DNA of 5,542 nt from Planctomycetota bacterium (lineage in GTDB: Bacteria > Planctomycetota > Planctomycetia > Pirellulales > Pirellulaceae). Below, piece after piece: positions 1-5,542 of the stretch (positions within the stretch are counted from its first letter, which is position 1; each line of letters starts with the position of its first letter). A model generated the notes under the pieces. It did no database searches. It saw nothing but the letters and a program-made list of their open reading frames with translations, and was not told the DNA's origin. The stretch spans positions 1 through 5,542 of the forward strand of contig JAEZAS010000421.1 in assembly GCA_023430365.1 (NCBI GenBank), written 5' to 3'. The translations under genes were made by a program, and so were the position numbers.

Positions 1-1152
1 CCGAGCGATGCCCTGCCGCCGATCGTTGGGCCGGAGCGGACCGCCGAGGACTATTCCCCACCGCCGCTCGTCGATCTGGGAAAGAAATACAAGATCAAGA
101 CCGTATATCTGGTGCCGAACGACCGCGAGCCGGCCAGGCAATACCAGGAGAAGGTCGAGGTGCTGCTTGCGTTCGTGCGCGACGTGTATGTCCGCGACAT
201 GCGGGCGAAGGGTTATACGACCGACGGTCCCGATTTTGAGTTTGAAGACGGCCGGCTGAAGATTCACCTGCTCAAGACCGACAAGCCGGCGAGCCATTAC
301 AACTTCGAGCCGAACTATTCAAATCAGCCGAAGGTGTTCGATCGCATCATGCCGGAGGTGGAAGCGGCCCACGGACCGCTGAGCGAGAATTTCTACTTCG
401 TGCTGGCCGAGACCTACGCCTTCGGTCCGTATCCGTACGAATGGCCGGGCAATTTCGCGCTCGGCGGCTATCGCTCGGCCCGGGGCGGAGCAGGGACGTT
501 CTCATCGTGGATTCTGCAGGATGAGTTGTGCGCGACGACGATCGCGGAGCAGATGAAGCTCCTCGCCGACGCCACGCCGATCGAAGGCCGGACGGCGCAT
601 GGTCACGGTCGACCGAATTCGCCGCGGTTCGAATTCATCGAAGACGGCTTCGGGGCCGTGGTGCACGAACTGGCGCATGCGTTTGCCTTGCCGCACGATG
701 TGCGTCGGGGACAGAGCGACATCATGGGGCACGGCTTCCGCCGGTTTCGCGTGAACTACCTGGGAGCGTATCACCGTCAGCCGCCGATGTGCTTTTCGGT
801 CGACAATGCAAGGTTTCTGGCCTCGTCGCGGTTTCTGTGCGACGACGTCGATACAACCGACGGTCAGCCGCCGGTGGCCACGATCTCTGCGCCCGTGAAA
901 GTGAGCAAGGATGCGAAGACGATTCGCATCAAGGTGAAGGCCACCGACGACAAGGCGCTGTCGGCGGTCTTGTTCTACACCTCCCAAGGAGACACGGTCC
1001 GCGGCGGGCGGGCCGTGGACGGAACCGAGCAGGAATTCGAATACGAAGTGCAAGTGAGCGAACTGCAGCCGGGCGAGCTGCGACTGCAAACGCACCTGAT
1101 CGATCGGGGCGGGAACGCGGTGACGGGGGTGAATCGGATTGAGGTGGAGTGA
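1..1152 (+). CDS. Metzincin-like zinc metalloprotease with C-terminal Ig-like domain (5' end missing)
   Basis: The frame is open from base 1 to the TGA at 1150-1152, giving 383 visible residues. A GTG at 112 could be read as a start, but it falls inside a coherent stretch (KTVYLVPND), so the true start is probably left of the window. Visible residues 222-233 read HELAHAFALPHD, a HExxHxxxxxH zinc site (His222, His226, His232 as ligands, Glu223 as catalytic base). A DIMGHG segment follows with Met242 placed as a metzincin Met-turn. The usual Gly of HExxHxxGxxH is Ala here. The Asp after the third His recalls reprolysins. From about residue 290 a Pro-initiated, beta-rich segment (ATISAPVKV... 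to ...NRIEVE) looks like an Ig-like domain. Such proteins are usually exported, but the signal peptide would lie outside the window. Proteolytic function is inferred from the motif; the exact peptidase family and the substrate are not recognised. Confidence 0.8.
   Translation, partial: PSDALPPIVGPERTAEDYSPPPLVDLGKKYKIKTVYLVPNDREPARQYQEKVEVLLAFVRDVYVRDMRAKGYTTDGPDFEFEDGRLKIHLLKTDKPASHYNFEPNYSNQPKVFDRIMPEVEAAHGPLSENFYFVLAETYAFGPYPYEWPGNFALGGYRSARGGAGTFSSWILQDELCATTIAEQMKLLADATPIEGRTAHGHGRPNSPRFEFIEDGFGAVVHELAHAFALPHDVRRGQSDIMGHGFRRFRVNYLGAYHRQPPMCFSVDNARFLASSRFLCDDVDTTDGQPPVATISAPVKVSKDAKTIRIKVKATDDKALSAVLFYTSQGDTVRGGRAVDGTEQEFEYEVQVSELQPGELRLQTHLIDRGGNAVTGVNRIEVE
664..735 (+). other. Zinc-binding HExxHxxAxxHD motif and Met-turn
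   Basis: Bases 664-699 encode HELAHAFALPHD and bases 718-735 encode DIMGHG. Together they match the metzincin active-site layout: three His ligands, a general-base Glu and a downstream Met beneath the metal. The third ligand and the Met are only 10 residues apart, which is compact. Ala replaces the conserved Gly at position 8 of the motif. Confidence 0.75.
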
Positions 1153-1156
1153 AGGA

Positions 1157-1235
1157 ATCTCAGATTTCGGATTTCAGATTTCAGATTTGAGAGGTCAGGA
1201 TATTTCTGCTCTCTGAACTCTGATCTCTGAACTCT
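1157..1235. repeat. Heptamer tandem repeats in two mutually complementary arrays
   Basis: The left array (1157-1191) consists of five 7-base units: atctcag, atttcgg, atttcag, atttcag, atttgag. The right array (1211-1235) consists of ctctgaa, ctctgat, ctctgaa and a partial ctct. The right units are close to the reverse complement of the left ones, so the two blocks pair with each other. A further CTGAAAT-like copy is seen at about 1254-1260. Short heptamer tandem repeats are known between genes in some bacteria such as cyanobacteria. Their role here is not known. Confidence 0.8.
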
Positions 1236-1242
1236 TATTTTT
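1169..1242 (+). terminator. Possible intrinsic terminator: long imperfect hairpin plus T-run
   Basis: Bases 1169-1198 pair with 1206-1235 around a 7-base loop (gatattt). I count 22 Watson-Crick and 2 G-T pairs over 30 positions, with six mismatched positions spread along the stem. The stem is followed directly by TATTTTT (1236-1242). The site lies 17 bases after the protease stop codon, where a terminator is expected. The stem is AT-rich and bulged, unlike a classic compact GC stem, so it may instead be a repeat-derived hairpin without terminator activity. Confidence 0.45.
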
Positions 1243-1301
1243 GCGGTTATGCGCTGAAATTCTCTGCGGTCGGAGGCGTGTGGACAGTTACATGCCTGAC
1301 C

Positions 1302-1306
1302 AGGAG
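1302..1306 (+). promoter_or_regulatory. Ribosome binding site AGGAG
   Basis: AGGAG lies 8 bases before the ATG at 1315, ideal spacing. It supports that ATG over the out-of-frame ATG at 1292. It is the clearest Shine-Dalgarno sequence in the window. Confidence 0.7.
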
Positions 1307-1314
1307 ACGCGACG

Positions 1315-2124
1315 ATGGCCGCCGAGCAGTTGCAGCGCGCTTATGACGAGTTGACTGAAGAGGGGACACGGCTGGCGGGGTCGCTGACGCAGTTGCCCCA
1401 GCGAGCCAGCGTGTATCACCACCTGTATCGGGCGTCGGGAGGCAACCATGTGTTTCCGCTGATTGCGGCACATGGGGCGATGTGGGCGGGAGGTTACTTT
1501 CGGTTCGGGATGCGGCTTGGCCGAGTGCTGGCGTGGCAGCATGCATTCGATCGGCGGCGGCGAGAGCGGTTGCTTGCGGACCTGACGACGTTTGCCGACG
1601 CCTTTCGCGAAGTGAACCGGCTGGTGTGTGTCGACACCTATCGGAACTTTTATTTCACCCGGCGTTTTGGGGAGCATCCGGCGGCGGCGGAGTTAGTTCG
1701 GCCCAGCATCCTGGAGGAGTTGAACCGCCTGCATGCCGCGCAGGAGGCGGGACGGACGTACAACGAGGACGAGAAGCTCGCTCTATTTCGCGCGCACTTT
1801 CTGAACGAGCAGGAGACGGTGGTTGGGCCTCGGATCTCGGCGGCGGTGGCGGCGCTGGATTGGCCGGTGCTCAAGGCCATCGCCCTGCGGCCGATCATCC
1901 GGTTCGCATACTTCCCGCGCGGGACGGCGCTTTGCTTTCGCGACTTTGCTCAGAAGGAAGAGCGGATCCGCCACGGCGAGCGGGCGTTCGGGTTCGGTTC
2001 GCAGGTGGGTTGGCGGGAGGTCGAGGAGGCATTGCGGCGGTATCAGGTGTTTCCGGAAACGGCGATTGATGAGCCGCTGCGGTATATGGCGACCCTGCGG
2101 CAGCAGGTGTTGGCGGCGGTGTAG
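1315..2124 (+). CDS. Hypothetical protein, 269 aa, family not recognised
   Basis: The reading frame runs from ATG 1315 (AGGAG 8 bases upstream) to TAG 2122-2124. I do not recognise a named domain. The protein has no signal peptide and is probably cytoplasmic. It is rich in Arg, Ala and aromatic residues and looks mainly helical. Residues about 1-25 and 75-105 are charged amphipathic helices, the second opening with an Arg run (FDRRRRERLL). One moderately hydrophobic patch (HVFPLIAAHGAMWAGGYF, about residues 45-62) is rich in Gly and His, and looks more like a buried core or active-site segment than a membrane span. Other distinctive segments are VCVDTYRNFYFTRRFGEHP near the middle and RFAYFPRGTALCFRDF in the C-terminal third. 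Codon use is strongly G/C at third positions, as in its neighbours, which supports a real gene. No function is proposed. Confidence 0.8.
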   Translation: MAAEQLQRAYDELTEEGTRLAGSLTQLPQRASVYHHLYRASGGNHVFPLIAAHGAMWAGGYFRFGMRLGRVLAWQHAFDRRRRERLLADLTTFADAFREVNRLVCVDTYRNFYFTRRFGEHPAAAELVRPSILEELNRLHAAQEAGRTYNEDEKLALFRAHFLNEQETVVGPRISAAVAALDWPVLKAIALRPIIRFAYFPRGTALCFRDFAQKEERIRHGERAFGFGSQVGWREVEEALRRYQVFPETAIDEPLRYMATLRQQVLAAV

Positions 2125-2379
2125 TTCGATAGTCGGCATCACTCCGTGTACCGACGGCTCTGCGAGATGAGATCGGCAGGCCGTTGGGTGAGGTCGGAGA
2201 GCGGTAAACGGGTGCGGCGGATAGAGGCCGGGTTTGTCTGAATTCTGGCGAATTCAGCTACAAGGGAGCTCAGATGCGGGGGCGGTGGAGGCCGGAAGAT
2301 TGCGGCACATGACGCCATGGATTACGATTCGAAGGTTCGATCTCCAGCCTCGTCCGTAGCCCACCGCAAGGTACTCGCC
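2125..2379. other. Intergenic spacer, 255 bp
   Basis: I see no convincing gene here. The propeller frame is open back to an ATG at 2317, but the signal-peptide start at 2380 is preferred. The spacer holds a perfect 8-bp inverted repeat (2238-2257) and, near its left end, short GC-rich segments that can pair in alternative ways: 2132-2136 with 2151-2155, or 2151-2158 with 2180-2187 with one G-T pair. No T-run follows either, so they are weak terminator candidates. No sigma-70-like promoter could be picked with confidence. Confidence 0.6.
2238..2257. repeat. Perfect 8-bp inverted repeat with 4-base loop
   Basis: CTGAATTC, a 4-base spacer TGGC, then GAATTCAG. Each arm contains a GAATTC palindrome. 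It could be a small hairpin, a dimeric protein-binding site upstream of the propeller gene, or a copy of a dispersed repeat. It stands about 120 bases before the chosen start of that gene. There is no T-run after it, so it is not a typical terminator. Confidence 0.6.
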
Positions 2380-2439
2380 ATGCGCCGTTTTGCCCTCACC
2401 TGCCTGATCGCCAGTCTGCTTAGTTCGTCGCTGGGGGCT
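2380..2439 (+). other. Sec signal peptide of the propeller protein
   Basis: Residues 1-20 consist of MRRF (positive n-region), a hydrophobic core, and a small-residue end SLGA before QEW, fitting signal peptidase I. Cys8 is in a poor lipobox context (Ala-Leu-Thr-Cys) and too early, so a lipoprotein is unlikely. Confidence 0.75.
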
Positions 2440-3630
2440 CAGGAGTGGACTCGCTTTCGCGGCCCCAATGGCAGCGGCGTCAGCGAGGCGAAGAACGTAC
2501 CGGGCAAATGGACCGACGCCGACTACAATTGGACGACGAAGCTGCCCGGCGTGGGTCATTCGTCGCCGGTGGTGTGGGGGGACAGGATCTTTCTGCTGAG
2601 CGCCGATCCCGAGTCGGCCACGCGGTACGTGCTGTGCGTCTCGGTGGAAGATGGCAAGGTCGTTTGGCAGCGCGAGTATCCGGGCGAGCCGCATCACTTG
2701 CACGTGCGCAGCAGCTACGCCTCGTGCACGCCAGCCGTGGATGAAAAGCAGATCTACGTCGCCTGGTCGGACCCCGATCACACGTTGCTGCGGGCCTTCG
2801 ACCATGAGGGAAACGAAACCTGGACGGTCGACCTGGGTCCCTGGGTGAGCCAGCACGGTTTCGGCACTTCGCCGGTGGTTTACAAGGACATGGTGATCAT
2901 TGGCTGTTCGCAGGAACCGACGAAGCGGGCCGACATGCTCCAGCCGAAGGAAAGCTTTGTCGTAGCCGTCGACAAGACCAATGGCAAGATCCGCTGGCGA
3001 ACCAATCGAGTGGTCGACACCACCTCTTACTCAGTCCCCTGCGTGCGCAAGAACGAGAAAGGGAAGGACGAGCTGGTCTTCCTGTCGACGGCGGAAGGAT
3101 TTTTCGCTCTCGATCCACAGACGGGGCGAGAGAATTGGTCGCTGAAGGCGTTCAAGATGCGGACCGTCAGTTCGCCGATTCTCGTCGGCGACTTGATATT
3201 CGGCACCACCGGTTCCGGCGGGGGCGGCAACACCGTCGTGGCGATGCACCCGGGCGAGGATCCGGAAATTGTCTATGAGATCAAGAAGGAAGCGCCGTAC
3301 GTTCCGACGCCCGTTTCGGCGGGAGACGACCGACTGATTCTTTGGTCCGACAAGGGCATTGTGACTTGTATCGAAGCAGCGTCGGGAAATCGAGTATGGC
3401 AAAAGCGGGTCGGAGGCGTGGGTTACTCGTCGTCGCCGATCCGCGTCGATGACAAAGTGTATTGTGTCGACGAAGCGGGAATGGTTGTGGTCATTGCGGC
3501 CAGCGATACGTTCGAGGAACTGGGGCGGATGAATCTTGAGGGTGAATGCCGGTCAACGCCCGCCGTCGCCGACGGACGGATGTATCTGCGAACCGTGTCG
3601 CACCTCTATTCCATCGGCGGGAAACAGTAG
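2380..3630 (+). CDS. Secreted PQQ-like beta-propeller repeat protein
   Basis: This is a 416-residue protein of the BamB-like/PQQ-binding-like propeller superfamily, common in planctomycetes. Start choice: the frame is open to an ATG at 2317, but ATG 2380 gives a textbook Sec signal peptide (MRRF, hydrophobic core LTCLIASLLSSSL, cleavage after LGA at residue 20) and has a weak AAGG 8 bases upstream. The mature protein begins QEWTRFRGPNGSGVS, a motif often seen at the start of these proteins. Blade-ending Gly-x-x-x-Trp type motifs place Trp at residues 96 (GKVVW), 148 (NETW), 206 (GKIRW), 253 (GRENW) and 340 (GNRVW), interleaved with SSPV/TSPVV/SSPI strands. It probably acts in the periplasm as a binding or scaffold protein. 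I see no sign of a quinoprotein dehydrogenase active site, no cytochrome c CxxCH motif and no lipobox. The ligand is unknown. An oxoprolinase gene follows 53 bases downstream. Confidence 0.9.
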   Translation: MRRFALTCLIASLLSSSLGAQEWTRFRGPNGSGVSEAKNVPGKWTDADYNWTTKLPGVGHSSPVVWGDRIFLLSADPESATRYVLCVSVEDGKVVWQREYPGEPHHLHVRSSYASCTPAVDEKQIYVAWSDPDHTLLRAFDHEGNETWTVDLGPWVSQHGFGTSPVVYKDMVIIGCSQEPTKRADMLQPKESFVVAVDKTNGKIRWRTNRVVDTTSYSVPCVRKNEKGKDELVFLSTAEGFFALDPQTGRENWSLKAFKMRTVSSPILVGDLIFGTTGSGGGGNTVVAMHPGEDPEIVYEIKKEAPYVPTPVSAGDDRLILWSDKGIVTCIEAASGNRVWQKRVGGVGYSSSPIRVDDKVYCVDEAGMVVVIAASDTFEELGRMNLEGECRSTPAVADGRMYLRTVSHLYSIGGKQ

Positions 3631-3683
3631 CAGCCAGTCGGCGGCCCGGAACCTCGTCGCCGACGATTTTGTTGACGCATGCC

Positions 3684-5542
3684 ATGGCCGAACCTCGCTG
3701 GCAGTTCTGGATTGATGTCGGCGGGACGTTCACCGACTGCGTCGCCCGCCGCCCTGATGGGCAAACTCTTCGCCGCAAGGTGCTCAGCTCAGCCACCGTG
3801 AAAAGCACGGTAGCCGCTGGCTCAACGCGAGAGACAATCATCGCCTCCGCGGGCCTGGGAGCCGCTGGCGGCGACTTCTGGCGAGGCTATCGCCTGCGCT
3901 TGCTCGACTCGCAGGGGAAAGTCGAAGCCGAGACGCTTGTCGCTGCAAGCCGGGATGATGGAGCGGCCCACTTACATCTCAGTGACGCATTGCCAGGTGT
4001 GCCACGACCCGGACAGAGCTTCGAATTGGTCTCGCCCGAGAACGCTCCGCTGCTGGCGATTCGACTCTACTTAGGCTTACGGTTGGACGAGCCGATTCCG
4101 CCCTGCGATGTGCGTCTTGGAACCACGCGTGGCACCAACGCCCTGCTGACTCGCCGAGGGGCTCGCGTGGGATTAGTGACGACGCGCGGCCTGGGAGACG
4201 TGCTGAAGATCGGCTACCAGGATCGGCCTCGGCTGTTCGATCTCGTCATTCGCAAGCCACAGCCGCTCTATGCGGAGACACTCGAAGTCGACGAACGCAT
4301 TGCGGCCGACGGAAGCATCGTGGAGCCGCTCGATGAACGGGCTGTTCGATCGCAGCTCGCTGCGTTGAAAGAGCAGGGGATCGAGTCGCTCGCGATTTGC
4401 CTGATAAACGCCTACGTCCGACCAGTGCACGAACTGGCGCTGGAGCGGCTGGCGCGCGAGGTGGGTTTCGATGAGATCAGTGTCTCACATCGAGTCTCGC
4501 CGCTGATGAAGCTGGTGCCGCGGGGGGACACGACGGTTGTCGACGCCTATTTGAATCCCGTACTAGGGCGCTATATCGAGCAGCTCAGGGCCGCTTTGCC
4601 CGGCAGCGATTTGCGATTGATGACTTCGGCCGGCGGATTGCTTCGGCCGGAGGGCTTCACGGGCAAGGACAGCATCCTGTCGGGCCCAGCGGGAGGGGTG
4701 ATTGGCTTCTCTCGCGCCGCCGAAGCCGCCGGCTACCAGCGAGCTATTGGTTTCGACATGGGCGGGACGAGCACCGATGTCTCGCGCTACGACGGCAGGT
4801 ACGAGTATGAGTTCGAAACGGCCAAAGCCGGTGTGCGGATCGTGAATCCGACGCTCGCGATCGAAACGGTCGCCGCGGGAGGTGGTTCGATCTGTCGTTT
4901 CGACGGCGTGAAGCTCGTGGTCGGCCCGGAGAGCGCGGGCGCCGACCCGGGCCCGGCCTGCTACGGCCGCGGCGGACCGTTGACGGTGACCGACTGCAAC
5001 CTGCTCCTTGGGCGCCTGCCGGAAGAACGGTTTCCCTTCACGCTCGATCGCCCGGCAGTGCTGGAGCGAATGGAAGCGATCGCCGCTGCGATCGAGCAAA
5101 GCGGGTCTGCTCGGCCCACCGTATTCGAACTAGCCGAAGGTTTTCTCCGAATCGCCAACACGCACATGGCCGCTGCCGTTCGTTCGATCTCGATTGCGCG
5201 GGGCTACGATGTGCGCGACTATGTGCTCGTCCCCTTCGGGGCAGCCGGACCGCAACACGCCTGTGCGGTAGCCGATGAACTGGGAATTCGTACGGTTCTT
5301 ATCCCAAGAGGGGCGGGCGTACTCAGTGCGGAAGGCATTGGCCAAGCGGAAATCAGCCGGATCGAAACGGCCGCTGTTTATCAGCCCTATGAGACGTTTC
5401 GACAGAACGAGATGCAGTCCACATTTGCCGATCTCGAGCAACAAGCCCGAGCAGCGCTGAAAGACGAGGGTGTTGAGCCCGATCGCATCCGCACGGTGCG
5501 GTCCTTGGAACTTCGCTATCAAGGCGTCGATGCGACCCTGCT
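3684..5542 (+). CDS. 5-oxoprolinase / hydantoinase family protein, N-terminal part (HyuA-like), 3' end missing
   Basis: Codon-by-codon reading from ATG 3684 gives 619 residues without a stop to the window edge. The start MAEPRWQFWIDVGGTFTD puts the first ASKHA-type ATP-binding motif at residues 11-18. Other landmarks are GTTRGTNALL (146-155), VPRGDT (278-283), SGPAGGV (333-339), the second glycine loop DMGGTSTD (358-365), VAAGGGS, DPGPACYGRGGP (421-432), FGAAGPQHA (518-526) and LRYQG near the edge. Spacing and wording follow eukaryotic-type 5-oxoprolinase (OPLAH), which cleaves 5-oxoproline to glutamate using ATP. Related hydantoinases act on hydantoins, so the substrate is not certain. OPLAH-type proteins are about 1250-1300 residues with a HyuB half following, so this is probably about half of a fused protein; the fusion itself is not visible. 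About 127 residues separate the first two motifs, longer than usual, which suggests an inserted domain. No clear Shine-Dalgarno precedes the ATG. In-frame TTG codons at 3669 and 3672 are less likely starts. The protein should be cytoplasmic. Confidence 0.92.
   Translation, partial: MAEPRWQFWIDVGGTFTDCVARRPDGQTLRRKVLSSATVKSTVAAGSTRETIIASAGLGAAGGDFWRGYRLRLLDSQGKVEAETLVAASRDDGAAHLHLSDALPGVPRPGQSFELVSPENAPLLAIRLYLGLRLDEPIPPCDVRLGTTRGTNALLTRRGARVGLVTTRGLGDVLKIGYQDRPRLFDLVIRKPQPLYAETLEVDERIAADGSIVEPLDERAVRSQLAALKEQGIESLAICLINAYVRPVHELALERLAREVGFDEISVSHRVSPLMKLVPRGDTTVVDAYLNPVLGRYIEQLRAALPGSDLRLMTSAGGLLRPEGFTGKDSILSGPAGGVIGFSRAAEAAGYQRAIGFDMGGTSTDVSRYDGRYEYEFETAKAGVRIVNPTLAIETVAAGGGSICRFDGVKLVVGPESAGADPGPACYGRGGPLTVTDCNLLLGRLPEERFPFTLDRPAVLERMEAIAAAIEQSGSARPTVFELAEGFLRIANTHMAAAVRSISIARGYDVRDYVLVPFGAAGPQHACAVADELGIRTVLIPRGAGVLSAEGIGQAEISRIETAAVYQPYETFRQNEMQSTFADLEQQARAALKDEGVEPDRIRTVRSLELRYQGVDATL

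Noticed and set aside
502..1095. 197-codon open frame on the - strand opposite the protease gene
   Set aside because: It is antisense to a frame carrying a clear zinc site. The translation is Arg/His-rich with no recognisable motif, typical of a shadow in GC-rich DNA.
528..1142. 204-codon + strand frame overlapping the protease gene
   Set aside because: The product is Arg/Gly-rich low-complexity sequence, a shifted reading of the protease codons.
1157..1235. CRISPR array
   Set aside because: The units are 7 bases long and contiguous, with no spacers of the right size and no cas genes nearby.
1482..2069. 195-codon + strand frame inside the 269-residue gene
   Set aside because: It is a Gly/Ala/Arg-rich shadow with no ribosome site. 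The 1315 frame has better composition and start context.
2317..2379. N-terminal extension of the propeller protein from ATG 2317
   Set aside because: It would place 21 polar residues ahead of a complete signal peptide, which would block normal recognition. ATG 2380 fits better.
2254..2856. 200-codon - strand frame over the spacer and the start of the propeller gene
   Set aside because: Most of it is antisense to the signal peptide and first blades of the propeller protein. No motif or supporting start signal is seen.
3679..3681. ATG at 3679 as the start of the oxoprolinase gene
   Set aside because: It is in another frame from the conserved DVGGTFTD sequence. ATG 3684 is in frame and gives the usual short N-terminus.
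4563..5099. 178-codon - strand frame opposite the oxoprolinase
   Set aside because: It lies opposite a strongly conserved enzyme frame containing DMGGTSTD and DPGPACYG. It is a shadow.

Overview
The window looks like ordinary chromosome from a GC-rich bacterium, most likely a member of the Planctomycetota (Pirellulales-like). This rests on three things: the combination of protein types, the PQQ-like propeller protein with an N-terminal RFRGPNGSGVS motif (familiar from planctomycetes), and loosely packed same-strand genes with weak Shine-Dalgarno signals. The taxonomic call is inference; no rRNA or marker gene is present.

Layout, all on the + strand. (1) Positions 1-1152 hold the 3' part of a gene for a metzincin-like zinc metalloprotease with a C-terminal Ig-like beta domain; its start lies left of the window. 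(2) Positions 1153-1314 are a spacer with a heptamer-repeat array that folds into a long imperfect hairpin followed by a T-rich run, a possible terminator. (3) Positions 1315-2124 encode a 269-residue cytoplasmic protein that I cannot assign to a family. (4) Positions 2125-2379 are a spacer with a perfect 8-bp inverted repeat and weaker hairpins. (5) Positions 2380-3630 encode a secreted PQQ-like beta-propeller protein. (6) From 3684 to the right edge runs the N-terminal half of a large 5-oxoprolinase (OPLAH/HyuA type). It reads cleanly for 619 codons and is open at the window end.

The genes do not form an obvious pathway. Two are probably exported (the propeller protein by its signal peptide, the protease by family analogy), one is a cytoplasmic amidohydrolase-type enzyme and one is unknown. 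The 53-bp gap between the propeller gene and the oxoprolinase gene would allow co-transcription, but nothing else links them. I found no phage, transposon, CRISPR, tRNA or rRNA, and no convincing new defence or biosynthetic system. The items most worth a second look are the heptamer hairpin, the unassigned 269-residue protein, the altered zinc motif of the protease, and the extra domain inserted in the oxoprolinase.
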